Source: Polytrichum commune
Taxonomy: Eukaryota; Streptophyta; Polytrichopsida; Polytrichales; Polytrichaceae
Direction of reading: 5' to 3'
DNA: 64,000 nt
Assembly (NCBI GenBank): GCA_950295325.1
Contig: OX485804.1
Coordinates: 10,044,001-10,108,000, forward strand
Shown: one piece after another, positions 12,500 through 24,710 of the stretch
Numbering within the stretch: position 1 is the stretch's first letter
How the letters are laid out: every line of letters begins with the position of its first letter
Program-made: the position numbers and the translations under genes
The notes under the pieces: generated by a model
The model's database searches: none
Seen by the model: the letters and a program-made list of their open reading frames with translations, nothing else
What the model was told of the DNA's origin: nothing

Positions 12500-12999
12500 G
12501 GGTCACTTCACACACAAGACTGAGAGCCCATGACCATTACACTTCAAGCACTCTTATTGGTGGAAAATGTGGAGCCAGTCCAAGTTCGCTTCACACTATG
12601 CTTGAGGGACCATCGGAGTATATGAATGCAAGATGGATGTAAAGTCTACATGGATTCTTACATGAAATCAAATGGATCGTGTTTCGTGGTCACTTGGATA
12701 ATTTTTAAAAATCACCTCTTGGAAGTATGCCTAACATAAAACCGGGAGACCATGACACTCCGAACGCTCACAACCGTTGATTTATTATATTTTACCATAC
12801 GTGAGGACCCACATGAATAGAAAATTCATTGAAATAGCATTTGGTTGAGGGCCCGGTCACATATGACTTCACACTACACTTGAGGGTCCGTGACCACACT
12901 ACATGATTTTGGAGGTGTGTTGGGACGGCCTTTGGACACTTTCAATTGGGCTCTCACAATTTCATGGTAACGGCTCTTGGCTTGTGTGTGAAATGGCCT
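12500..12999. mobile_element. Tourist-like MITE family A, copy 1
   Basis: The ends are GGGTCACTTCACACACAAG and its imperfect complement ending AAATGGCCT. TAA is duplicated on both sides (12497-12499 and 13000-13002). The interior shares blocks with the copies at 15187-15774 and 41796-42285 (for example CACACTATGCTTGAGGG). No protein is encoded. Confidence 0.8.
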
Positions 13000-13139
13000 T
13001 AAGAGCATGAACATAAGAGCCTGAGACTTTGGCTCAAAATTTATGAAAAGGTTTCATAAATTTTGCTTTCTCGAAGAATGCGGACATGTATGTATATATG
13101 AAGAGGATTTGTATGGACAAGCTTGAGAAAATGACTAGG

Positions 13140-13538
13140 TACACTAAACATTGTGTTTAGTGTCATATGATATTTTATGTCATTGTGATGAAAAAAAAAT
13201 TAAAGACACTTCTTATGAATAAGTTTACAAGAACTATCATGGATGATTGAATATTGGATGAAATATGTGCCAATTGTTGAATTGAAGTTTGGTGTACTAT
13301 GCAACCTAACAATTTTGCCATGAAATATTGTCATGGATGATTGAATTTTGGATGAAAAATAACTTGATAAGTGACGGTAATTGTAACATTGTAAATCTAT
13401 AATGTCCCCATTTGTTTACAAGGAATGACAAGTAATGTTGGGTTTACGTTTGGTGTTGGTGACACTACACGGGCAATTTACACTTTGTATGGAGCAAGAC
13501 AAATAGAATTGGTGACACTAAACACAATGTTTAGTGTA
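13140..13538. mobile_element. MITE family B, copy 1
   Basis: About 400 bp bounded by TACACTAAACATTGTGTTTAGTGT at the left (13140-13163) and the related GACACTAAACACAATGTTTAGTGTA at the right. Each end is itself a palindrome. The internal words GTCATGGATGATTGAA, AGTGACGGTAA and GGTGTTGGTGACACTA recur in the copies at 16150-16517 (same strand), 39916-40289 and 50918-51304 (opposite strand). No open frame is conserved. Confidence 0.8.
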
Positions 13539-14689
13539 GATTTTCCCTCAAGGGTTAGGAGCAACTACCAAAATCTATCGTGTAATGAAGTTCATTATGT
13601 TGTGCCTAGTCAAATATTTGCTCAAGGAAACACATTGTTATCAAGTTCATTGTGTGATGGAACATGAACGGAACCCATTAAGGATAAGGGCCGAGGGCCA
13701 ACCATCAAAGTGAATGTGATGGCTCGTCTTAAAGCATGATGGCCCAATAAAACCCAACATTGTCTCTAGTACTATGAACATTTTGTAGGCAAAAGAGTAC
13801 ACAATCAAGTTGCAAAGTGCATAACATGAAATTTAATAATCATTACATAATAAAAGGAACGTCAATGTTTTCATACACTGATGTGCAAAGTCCGTTCACC
13901 ACCTACTCCTCATGTCCAAAAATTCAATAACATTACTCAACCAAGGGCCACCCTCCTCCTTTATTTGCAATGTTCGGTACATGTGCTAGTTGGTGATTGT
14001 CAATTGACAGTAACTAAGTCCTTACAAAATTTTCCTATATTTATGCACTAAGTAATCCATATGTCGGGTTACTCTACCTCCCTTCTTAAATTTAACTTCA
14101 AAGTTTTAGATTCGTATCATCGCAATTTCTCTTTGGGCCCACATAGCACTCAGTTGCTTTTGGTGGTAATGTTATGTTCACTGGTATGATTGGCATGTCC
14201 ACTGTTTAGATATACGGAAGAATGCAAATATCATAATTCAATAACTTGATAAGTTAATGTACAAATGGTAGAGAGTTCATATAGGGGGACATTTTACCAA
14301 AACATGGCATGATAAGTTACAATGTCGGGAAATAAATACGTTTCATCGTAATTGAACGTGTTGATGAAGGATTGATTTGCCAAAACACTTGTTATAGAAT
14401 GTGTAGTTCACATCAATGTTATGTAAAGTGTCGTATAATTGAACTTTTTCTTCACATGATCTTTGGATAGTTTTTAATACTCATGCATGTAGTCCTATCA
14501 CCACTCATGTTTCTTTGTACACTAGCAATATTTGGTCCTTCCTTATAAGACGACGTAGTTGTCTTATTGGGAGCATAATTTCACTGGACTTGCGATTTTA
14601 GGGATGGCGCCCCACCTTCCTGCTCGTTGATCTCTCATTTGCCAAAGTTGATAACATTTTTTTCCATATCTTCACTAACACTAAATTCA

Positions 14690-14918
14690 GACATGTAACT
14701 TCCACATATTACTATAGTTGATATGTAGTGTTTGAATTTACAATTATTGTTACTTACTTTCATAGGGTTATTGACATTCTGTGTATGTGTTCGTATTTAG
14801 TGTATCAAACACTAAATATCTCTTTTAGTGTGATGACCTTATTCATAAGAAGTGTCATTAGAAAAGTTGTCAAAGTGACATGAAATACCATATGACACTC
14901 AATACAATATTTAATGTA
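14690..14918. mobile_element. Composite right end related to families B and B2
   Basis: The left part (14690-14830) is the reverse complement of sequence at about 29915-30040. It shares TTACTTACTTTCATAGGGTTA and GTTCGTATTTAGTGTAT. The right part (14850-14918) is the inverse of the left end of the family B copy at 13140-13230, including CTTATTCATAAGAAGTGTC. This could make 13140-14918 a single larger element with long inverted ends, or two insertions side by side. Confidence 0.6.
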
Positions 14919-15186
14919 CTATTAAGAGGAGTCGAATTATTGGTCACTGGAGTCCGTATGCATATAGAAAATACTTGTGTACATAAATTATCAAGCCAGG
15001 CTTGCAGTGTCTACGGTTCAAATTTCTATGCATTTGTTGTCATACGATGTGGACCGTGGCTAAATAGCCGAAGTTACTACATTGTTTATGGGATCTAGTA
15101 CTACACTTTTTGGAAAGGGTTCTACTAAATTGTTTAAATCCTTAGAAATTTGGAGTTCATCAATTAACAACAAGACACTACACTAA

Positions 15187-15774
15187 GGGCCACTTCACAC
15201 ATGAGCCAAGAGCCGTGACCTTGTAATGGTGAGGACCCTTGACTCTCATCCAAAGGCCGTACCATGGGTGTTGGGAAAGCCATTTTATGTAGTCTTTGGC
15301 CCTCAAGCATAGTGTGAAGTGAGAATGAACCATGTTGCGGGACCATTGCATATTTTGTTGGTGGAAAAAGAGGGGAGGATCTGGTTTAATATAATATGTC
15401 TCCAAGTTTATCAATTTAAGATAACTACTTGGTGGAGTTTGTCTGTCTTGGAATCTGTTCTGGAATCTACCATGCAGTCTGTCCTGAAATTTGTCCCGTT
15501 GGAAAAATATTAAACAAATCATGGTCTCCGGAATTTGCGTCAAGCCCACCTCTTGGAGGTGGGTCTAACGCAAATTCCCGTAGACTATGCACCCTTATCC
15601 ACAACTAGCCATGTAGGACTCCATGTAGACTCTTCATCCACGAACTTTTCTTTGGGCCTTTAGGCCTTCACCTCCTAGTGTGAAGTGAACTTGGACGGTC
15701 TCCGCCTTTTCGACCAATGAGAGCTCTTACATTGCCATGGTCAAGGGCCTTCAACCTTGTGTGTGAAGTGGCCC
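15187..15774. mobile_element. Tourist-like MITE family A, copy 2 (best preserved)
   Basis: The ends GGGCCACTTCACACATGAG and its complement (GTGTGTGAAGTGGCCC) match closely. TAA flanks both sides (15184-15186 and 15775-15777). These are the hallmarks of PIF/Harbinger-derived Tourist elements. A strong central hairpin sits at 15529-15578. There is no transposase, so movement would need an enzyme supplied from elsewhere. Confidence 0.88.
15529..15578. repeat. Internal hairpin of MITE family A
   Basis: The arms GGAATTTGCGT and ACGCAAATTCC flank a second paired segment, CCCACCTC and GAGGTGGG, with a 3-nt apex. An equivalent hairpin occurs in the copy at 41796-42285 (about 42050-42100), where GACCCACCTC pairs with GAGGTGGGC. 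Confidence 0.85.
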
Positions 15775-16142
15775 TAAGGGCCGGTTCACATGGGTCCCAA
15801 GTCCCACTTATGTTAGCAAGTCCCAATGTGGAGGCAAAGTCCTAGCTTGTGAGCCCTCAAGAAACCACTAAAATATGGTTGGTTATCGCTAAAGTCAGAT
15901 CTTGAGTATTTTATGCAAAAGGATATGCTGAACTTGGGGTGAGAGTTGGGTCTAGCTTTTTGCTCGACCTAACTTGCAACACATGTCCCAAGCCTCACCT
16001 CCAAAAAGTGTTGCCATGTAGACATCCATGTCCTAGTTAGGACTTAGGACTTGGGACCCCGTGTGACTTCCATGCTCTCAACGGTTGAGATTGCACGGAT
16101 TGACCTCAAGTGGCTTGGGACCCTGTGTGAACCGGCTCTTTG

Positions 16143-16185
16143 ATACCATATGACACTAAATATGACATTTAGTGTCATATGGTAT
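16143..16185. repeat. Perfect 19-bp inverted repeat at the end of a family B element
   Basis: The arms at 16143-16161 and 16167-16185 (ATACCATATGACACTAAAT and its exact complement) are separated by five bases. They form the left end of the family B copy that ends at 16517. The perfect match suggests that this palindrome is either recent or maintained. Confidence 0.9.
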
Positions 16186-16517
16186 TTAACGTCACTTTTC
16201 GGATCACATTTCTTATGAACAAGTGAACAAACATTGTCATGGATTACGGATGAGTTCATTCATTGGCCAAAACCCTACCTTCTCTTGTTAGCAACTTGTG
16301 ATGAAATATTGTCATGGATGATTGAAATTTGGATGAAAATTCACTTGGTAAGTGACAGTAATGGCAACACTGTAAATCTTTAATCCCCCAAAAAACTACA
16401 AGGAGTGACAAATAATGTTGGGTTAACATGTAGTGTTGGTGACACTATACCGTGGTTTACACTTAGTATTGAGCAAGACAATTAGAATTGGTGACACTAA
16501 ATATCATATTTAGTGTA
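16150..16517. mobile_element. MITE family B, copy 2
   Basis: Same orientation and internal order as the copy at 13140-13538. It starts in the palindrome at 16143-16185, contains GTCATGGATGATTGAA and GTGTTGGTGACACTAT, and ends GACACTAAATATCATATTTAGTGTA at 16517. No coding sequence is present. Confidence 0.8.
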
Positions 16518-17681
16518 CCTATTGTCAACATAAGTGATATTTTGACATGCAAAATGTTTATGTTGTGACATGTAGGTGAAGAAGTTGAAAGAACGAGTGA
16601 GATGGCAACTTAAGGTTGACCCACCACATGTGAGAAACTTTCTTCATGTTTGTGATATATATTTGATATATTTAAATAATTATGAATCCAACATGATACA
16701 ATTTTTGTAATGATAATCATTATATATTTCATAAGCGGTTCCAACCAATAAACTCGTGTCTGATATAACTTCTATACTAACTTCAGTTTGGTTTTATGTT
16801 CATGTTTGTTGTGACACTAATCAGATATATGTTAGCAATTAATGTAACCTATACGAGTAACTAGGAGAATGAATGATATCTCCAACACTTAAGACACTTG
16901 AATGAGACACACCAACGGAATTGCTCATTTTGAGTTTCATGTCACACCTCTTTTAGCACAAAGAAACACAGCGGGTAAATGAGATTCATAGTCTTAGTCT
17001 GCTGACTGGCCTCAAATGCTAAACACTACACTTAAGGTTCCAATCTAAAAATTGTCTCCTATTTGGAAACCTTATAGATGTTTCTTTTCATTTCCAGTTG
17101 CTCCTGATCTTACAGCACGTGAACAATGGCTACCAATGACCCTCCAGTTTGGGATGATGGTTCATGTCCCTTGCTTAATTACCACAATTTTTTATCATTA
17201 GCTTCTAGAGATTGCAGATGTATTGTAATCGGAAAAGCAAAACATAATTCATTCAAATGACTCTACATTTCATTTCTGAAAAGAGATTGGAGTTGGTTGT
17301 AGGCATTTGCAGACAGCAGGAGAGGTTGAATCCGTTCTTGAGATGCAAATCGGTGAATGTTTCTCATGAAACCATCAGACAAACTGTCCATTCAACGCTA
17401 TCTCCCCGAGTACCCATGAAAAATGTAACTAAAGGAAAATGTATCTTGCACTTTAAGAAGGTGGTGGGGTGTTTACCACATTCGTAAATTGTGTAAGACC
17501 ATGAAAGGTATTGAAACTCATCGTGTGTTGAGAAATTCATAATTTAACTACCATAATCTGAGTTCATGGTGCAAACGGGGAAGTCCACCAACAGCTAATG
17601 ATAGTTATTCTCAACCAGAAAGACAAGATTGATAACCTGAAAGCCCAAATGTGCATTCAGAATAGGTAATTGAAAACTTAA

Positions 17682-17910
17682 AGGGAATTGTTGAATTGAC
17701 CACAAAGCTTGTTAAATTCAACCTCATAGACGCATCACGGGGTCACATGACATGTCAAAATTTGATTCTTCATCACACATGAAGATGAGCAAAGTATACA
17801 ATCTGTTTCCTCTTTCTCTTTATATTCCAGCTTACAACTAGAATTGTTCAAATTCGCGTCACATGTATGTGGTCACCTTAACCAGTGTGTGGTCAATTTA
17901 ACAATCCCCT
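17682..17910. mobile_element. MITE family C, copy 2
   Basis: The ends GGGAATTGTTGAATTGACCAC and GTGTGTGGTCAATTTAACAATCCCC are imperfect inverted repeats. Internal words such as TTTGATTCTTCATCACACATGAAGA are shared with the copy at 50276-50514. No protein is encoded. Confidence 0.75.
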
Positions 17911-18886
17911 ACACTAAAGCCCAAATGTAAAATATATACAATACAATTTAACATACTTACTGCTAAATAAGATCCATCTAGCAGCACCCCAAGTGCCAAA
18001 TAACAGTGATTCAGACCTGTGTCAATCATTTTCATCTATTCTTCAGTATATCCCTTACGCCACTGCCCAGAATAAGCCGCTTGTAATGAGTAGTGAGCCG
18101 GAAGTACACAGAACCCTAAAGGGTCAGTATCACAAACACCCTAGATGGCACTTTCCTGTCCACAATGAGATCAACACATGAGGGTAGCATGCACTGATCT
18201 AATTGGCCTCCGCAACTTTTATACATCATGTTGTCCTTCTTGAGGTAGTGCAACATAATAGCTACCTCATGACTTATTCATAAATCTAAAACAATCAATC
18301 TTGATCTGTAGGCATGGAGAATTGTAACTATTGAATCTCCTAATTGACATCTCTTCTCACTCCAAATCCTAAGTTAATTGTGATTTGCAAGGGTTCAGAT
18401 ATTTTATTATTCTGTTCCTAGTCCACCATCTGCACTAAAGTTGGTGCACTATGATCATCAGTACAAGAAAAACAACACCCAGGACCAACTCACGAAAGCA
18501 GTAAACCTACAGATGCAGTATAGAAAATAGCTGACTCAATGCGACCTAATATTCATCCCAAACAGAATACTTTGCCTCCTCTTCATTCCCTCTTGTACAT
18601 TATCATTTTCCTACTGCAATGATGATGTGTACACATCCATAACTTTGGCAACAAAAACATCTACAATGAAGCAGTTTGGCAATTAATGCCTTCCTGAATA
18701 CCTCAAATTGCAACTGTGGTAGTGGTAATGGTGAGAAGCTAATGGTGGCAACCCAATTGATGTGGAGGAGCTTGTATACTGTACACTCCCAGGAGAAACG
18801 GAGCACTTCTTCCAACATTGGACATCACAAATTGCTACCATAAAAATCGTTGGATTTGTCTACGTTGTGTTTGTGATGATTTACCT
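17911..18886. other. Downstream flank of SAE2
   Basis: No gene is seen. This is the 3' side of the minus-strand SAE2 gene, so its 3' untranslated region should lie just left of 18887. Short open frames here match nothing I recognise. Confidence 0.5.
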
Positions 18887-21800
18887 TCACACTAATACTG
18901 GGATTTCTCCTAATCTTGGCCTCTTCTCAACTGAATAGATTTCTTCTTCCTCGAGCTTTCTTTTTGATCCTGCAGCAGTAGTTGCTTTAGCCTCTGGCTC
19001 AACCAGGACCACATCATCCTCCTCTTCCTCAGTGTGCCCATTCTCCACTTTTGATGGTGCTTGCAGGGTGAGGTCTGTGCTCACAAGAGAGGACATATCA
19101 CCCGTGACAACCATCCCTTCTGGCTCTTTCTCCTCATCAAAAGTTTCCCTGCAATCAACCAATAAATATTCAGTGCCATAGCATGCCAGTTCTCAAATTA
19201 TCAGCATAAATGAAACCCATTCTACTTGTAGCATATAGCATCCACAAAAAGAAAGGAAAACCCTCTACCAAGGACTCTGTACACTAGAGCTCGAGTCAAG
19301 CTTGAACTTGGAATGTTAAGGAGTTTGATACTTGGGAGTTAATATGCTGTCATCCAAAAGCTCTCAATGGTTTGAGCAAGTGTGAAGTGGCCATGATCAA
19401 AGGAGATATCAAGGGAGGACTAATAGTAAGCCAAGAAGCATTCATGACAAAGCCAAAGAATGCATGAAAGCCCATTGGCTTGGAGCCCACAAAATGAGAG
19501 CTCAAGCCCTTGACACTCCTATGCTACATCCTTTGGTAGCTTAGGATTTTGACCAAGAGCTTGTCATAGACATTCAAATGGGATCCACCAAAGGTGTGCT
19601 ATCTAAGCACTTTGAGCCCAGAGTTCAAGCTCTCAAGTTAAACGCTCAAGTACAAAGTGGAATTTAGTGAACAACCATGTGTGTGAGGAACCTTTTCCCC
19701 AACAAGAAAGTCTCCTTTCTTTGAGCTCTCAACCTCTTTAATGTAAAGCAGGCCTGAATGTCGTCTAAAACATCTCATGGCTCTTGCACAGCTTCTCTGA
19801 GCATCAAAGTTTGAAAACCAACCTGTGTTTAACATGCAGGCTGCATCTGAAATCCTGATGATAATCTTCCACTGTCAACACTGAACCAGTTGTGATAGGA
19901 GTGGGATACTCTGAGAATTTCTGCACCAGACAACCAGCAAAGAACTTCCAATTAAGTGTATCACCCACTTTCCCATGAGAATCCAACTCAGATAACATCA
20001 ACATGCAACTATTCAAGGAGCTAATTAGGCATGTCTCTACCAAGTTTTCCACTGAAGAATAACCAGATTTTAAGAGCCATTCAGAAGTGAAAGATTTGTA
20101 ATATACTGGGTAAGTTTATGGACCTTATCAAGTAGAGAGGCATAATGGGCTGCCATATCCTCCTCTAAGTCTTCGCCTGTCTCATACAGGAGTGATGATC
20201 CATGCATAATGACTGGATCTGAAACACCCAATTTTCGGGTGACCACCTTCTCCAACACATCCTTCATAGTTGCTGTTGTAGTATTCAGCTCCAATACAAG
20301 TGGTGTCTGTCCTCCCAACCCACAGATACATGCGAGACCTTAGGTCTCCCAATTCAGCCACTGATATACAAAAACGTGTCCTACATAGTTAACCTTAAGG
20401 ATGGGGGGGGGGGGTGTTTTTGCATGGGATATGTGACAATTTGTACGAAATCCCAACAACTATTAAAAAGAAATATTTTATTTGGTCTATGATATTGAAT
20501 CCATATATAGCACAATGTATCAAAAAGAGGAACTGAAATCAAAGTCATAGTGACAACGGTGATTAGATATATTTAAGTCAAGGTCATATATATGAACTCA
20601 AATCTCCCTATAATTCAATTTACAGATATTTATGTTTGCATTGGAATAATGCATATGATAAACGGGATATTTTCAGAATGGTCACTTTTGACACTATTAG
20701 CTTAGAAATATAAAGAAGTAAGCTTTAACATCTATATGACATGTTGAGGCCCATGATGGGCCTCTCAGACCTCTAAGGGCTAAGAGGGTATATAAATTGT
20801 ACCTCAGAGCAGACATAGCAGCGAGGGTTGGGTTCAGCTGGTTCCACAGGAACAAGCAACATCTTTCTTGATGGATGCTCAACACAGTATGTCATCCTGC
20901 ACAGAAATAATATACTGATTGATAATGCTTTCTTCTAGTCGGACCAAAAGAGAGTCCCTAAAACCAATGTGTGTTCAGTGGAGGCAGTAGTAATAAAGAC
21001 ACACCTGCATTCTTTGCTTTTGTTACTGAGAAGCTTGAGGGCTTCAAGAACAATAAGGCCTGCAATGATGGCATTTGTGGTGGCAATTGCATGGATAATA
21101 TTTCCAGCCATACCCTTAGCTTCAAAGAGACTCTGCACAGGTATTCCAAACGAGTGTGCACGCAGGTTGGCTGCAGCCGTCACAAACTCCACGGCAAGCT
21201 GATCATCTTTGTCGAAGACTAGCTTCCCAACATCCTGCAGCCAAATTGGGAAAATAAAAATAATTAAATCGCACATATCCTCAATCCTGAAACATCAGAG
21301 TCAACTGATGATGTTCTTATCAAGGTTTAGTTACCATAGCTCTGGTAATATATTTGTCATCTCACATGACAAACACTATCATCAATAATGTGCAGGTAAC
21401 AGGCTATGTATATGGTTCAGCACAAACTGACAGAGGATCCAAGTTGGTAGGGTAGACCATCATAGCCACCAGGAGGAAAAGAAAAAAAACAACTGACCTT
21501 ACTTCGCTTTTCGAGAAATAGTTGAACTGTTTCCAGGAAAACCCTAGCATTGTCCTCAACACTCCAAATCTCCTGAGGGTTCTTCAATCCCAAAGTTGTC
21601 ATAGCAGAAATTGCACGCTCAGTACTGCCAGATACCCCATTCTCCACTTGTGGGTTCTCTTTGGTGAGGACCTTGTCTACAAATAAGGGATCGGGTCTTC
21701 TTCGTGATTTCCAAGTGTCTTCATTCTGCAGGGCAGTTTCAATATTGGTGCCGAAAATGCGGTCAAACACCCGTCTCGCATATGCTTTACTGGATTCTTC

Positions 21801-24058
21801 AGTCCTCACATTAAAGAACTGCGCTTCGTCCGGGTCATTACTCACTGTGCTGTCTTCATTTGATGATGGCCGCACATCCAGATCACTTACTTGGCTTTTG
21901 TCCCCAAAAAGTTTTGCAAAAGCTAGCTCCTTTGCCCATACTATACAATGGATGAGCTGTTCAAGGGGCACAAAATAGAAAAGAATTTCAGACGCCATGA
22001 TCCGGTATGCTACCTCCAAAAACCTTAAAAAAATAGTGACACTTGTGCTGCTGGGGTGTTGGGAACTAGTGGACTTTCCATAAGCTTCTCTATAATTGAT
22101 ATCTGTCTGCAAATATACCCATGGCTAGATCCTCCAACCACCAGAGCACCTCATCACAAACTTCCGGAGGCAATATTATCATATAAATCCAGTAAAATGT
22201 TGAAGTAACATCTTAAATTCATGAACGGTGTCGTGATAATTACATTGTTTCCTCATTTTCTTCTCATGTGTGCCACATTTATGCTACTACAAAGCAAATA
22301 AAATGTAAGAATAATGCATATATTATTAGATACCAGGAAATCATGTACCAGGGAAAGGGAAGCACCTTAGAGGGGGTGCTGGTGATGGTACAAACTGGGT
22401 AGGATTTAGGAGCCGGCTTTGGCTGGCACTCGTAGCACTCTGTCTGCCCCTTAATGTGCACAGTCACCTGTAGTTTGCCACAGAAATTTGTGAGAAAATA
22501 TTTGGACATATTGGAAACACTGAATTGTGGGCAGGGTGGAATTACTGTATAAAGACACTGAATAGGTGCCCACCTGACCAAGGTAACCAGTTGTGCCACT
22601 TTCCACCAATGGTACACCGGCAGCAAGGCACATACGGTTGACATGACGCCGTGCGTCCAAGTTGTCCAGACCATTGAGGACCACATTAAACTGTTTGAAA
22701 AAATCAATGTCGAACTCTTGATTTTTGACATTGGCATGGTGAGCCACAATCTCAACGCCTGGTCGAAATTTGAGTACAGCTTCACGGGCTACCTGGGATG
22801 GAAAGCTGAATCAGCTTCTTCAAATATAGTTTACATCCTATCAGTTTGCAATCTCGAAAATATGACATAAAAAGAGACAGATACACATTTGTAACGCATT
22901 CACAAGCAATGGTCTCAACTCCACCAAATCTCATTAAAAGATCTGGAAAGAACCATACCTTGGCTTTTGACTGCCCAACATGGTGCTTGCGAAAGAGGAA
23001 TTGTCGATTCAAGTTACTCACTTCTATGGTGTCCATGTCAATCTGTAACCCACCACAGCCGCATTTCAGAAGAATAATCCCTAAACTGCTAAGATAGGCA
23101 CCATCCACATGAAGGCATTCCAACAGCCGCTTTCAAAAGCCAAAAACACTATAGAACAAGAGGGGACCTTTCTCACCTTCTATGAGAATAAAACAACAAG
23201 CAAACATATAAACCCACAGTGTCCTTTATTGCAGTTTTCTAACTGAGGGTTAAGGTTCTCAAGGGAAAAGTTTGAAAAACACATCTTGTGAATGACAGGT
23301 CCCTTCGACCTGTGCATGTAGGTCACAACATTTTTTGAAAACTTAAGCACCTTCGTCCTAAATCTTTAGGCTATCCATGTCTTCAACGTCCTTCTCATGT
23401 TACTGAAAATACTAGCAATAGTTCGACTGATCCAAAAACTGCATATGTGCACCTTAAGCACGACGGACAACTCGGTAAGGGTTTTTCTATGGTTCACATT
23501 AATAGACATGTGCTCGAATCAATGGTTATAAACAAGCATATTAGTAAAAAGAATAAATTACCCATATACTGGCTGTGTCGAGATTCCCAATACAAAAAAT
23601 ACAGGAACTGACTCACCAAGTGAATGTGCTTGAAACCCGTCAACACGAGTGTCTTCAACAGCTCGCAGCCGATGCCACCAGCTCCTACCATGAGCACCTT
23701 CTCTTTCTGTTCGAAACCCCAAAAAAACATCAAACATCCAACACACAAAATCATAGAACCCTCAATGAGCACTCACATACACATACAGACACCAACGAAG
23801 AAAGTAAGGAAAAAAATATATATCATTTCAAATTACACGCAACCACGTTAACTCCAACCCGAACCCGAACCCAGACTCCCAAACAGAGACATTGAAATTT
23901 CATGAGTCTTACATACCAACATTACCGATTCCCAAACCAGGACACACCAAAATGCCAAAACCCCAACCAACCAACAACTACAACTGGGAAGCTACGAAAC
24001 GAATTTCTTCCCGTTCGTTCGTTACCTCGACGAAAACGTAACCCTCCGCTGACCCCAT
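18887..24058 (-). CDS. SAE2: SUMO-activating enzyme subunit 2 (SUMO E1, UBA2-type)
   Basis: The catalytic half of the SUMO E1 heterodimer; it adenylates SUMO and carries it as a thioester in the nucleus. Eleven exons join in frame: 24058-24026, 23706-23617, 23042-22959, 22792-22574, 22467-22366, 21956-21498, 21234-21005, 20896-20803, 20306-20124, 19920-19823 and 19148-18887. The protein has 617 residues against about 625 in Arabidopsis. The nucleotide-binding loop GAGGIGCE is at residues 19-26, followed by [17 protein letters not shown]. The catalytic cysteine is Cys168 in [10 protein letters not shown]. Zinc-binding cysteine pairs are CYEC (153-156) and RCYVC near the end of exon 8. [15 protein letters not shown] and NAIIAGL match the adenylation domain. 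The ubiquitin-fold domain contains [10 protein letters not shown]. The tail is acidic with basic clusters KRK and EKRPR, consistent with nuclear import. All introns are GT-AG; the first exon is only 33 bp. Confidence 0.96.
20403..20414. repeat. G homopolymer in SAE2 intron 8
   Basis: A run of about twelve G on the plus strand (C on the transcript) lies in the intron between the exons ending at 20803 and starting at 20306. Similar long C or G tracts occur at 52932, 53303 and 56466, inside or near dispersed repeats. Confidence 0.85.
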
Positions 24059-24480
24059 TTTGGAAAACGCAGCTACCCCTGGCCTTGTCTGTCGACCTCT
24101 CCGTTTATTTGTCTGCCGTCCGTCTGTCCGTCCGTTGAGGACAGACACAAAACCAAGACACGGCGCCTGCCTACCCGAGCCAGAACCCCGACGCTCCTAA
24201 CTTGTTCATCGTCCTCTTAAGTTAAGTTACCAGTTCGCCATATGGCCATGCGAGCATCATTCCATCGCTCCAATTGCAAAACATCTACACACGGAGAACG
24301 CACAACCAAACCATTCCCCTGCCTGTCTGTTGCTTCCTCCGTTCGCTTGTTTCTCCGTTTCTTTCTTCCTTCCTTCCTTCCCCCCTTGGCCCGTTTTCTC
24401 TCTCTACTCTCTATCTCTACTCTCTACACCTTTTGATTCTCTCTCTCTCTATCTCTACCCTTGCTAAATGAGAGGAGTCA
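24059..24480 (-). promoter_or_regulatory. Upstream region of SAE2 with a polypyrimidine stretch
   Basis: The DNA before the SAE2 start codon is GC-richer than the surroundings. From 24300 to 24470 it is strongly pyrimidine-rich on the plus strand, so purine-rich on the SAE2 coding strand, with runs of CTTCC and CTCT. GA-rich stretches of this kind are common in plant promoters and leaders. I saw no clear TATA box and cannot fix a transcription start. Confidence 0.4.
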
Positions 24481-24660
24481 ATGAAGATGCTACTGCTGCT
24501 TGCAGACACCTGCATAACTGTACCCCTCCTTGCATTTGCATTTCCTTACTACGCATGCGTTAGGTTAGATGAAACAAAGGGGGGGGGGAAATAACAATAA
24601 ATAAATAAATAGATTGTACATGATATAAATATGAGCATGTTCATCTTACAGATAGATAGA

Positions 24661-24710
24661 AACTCCGGTTCCTGGGGTAGGGGCCGGCGTGAATAAAGTG
24701 TCCGTTCGTA
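24661..24710. repeat. Dispersed CCGG-rich block, copy 1
   Basis: The block runs AACTCCGGTTCC, then GGCCGGCGTGAATAAAGTG, then TCCGTTCGTA. A close relative is at 45626-45673. Both are preceded by a simple repeat (AGATAGATAG here, GAAGAAGAA there). On the minus strand the order is block, then microsatellite, as at the 3' end of some non-LTR retroelements. Confidence 0.6.

Noticed and set aside
17126-17260. 44-codon frame starting MATNDPPVWDDG
   Set aside because: It has a plausible start context but no recognisable homology and no supported neighbouring exons.
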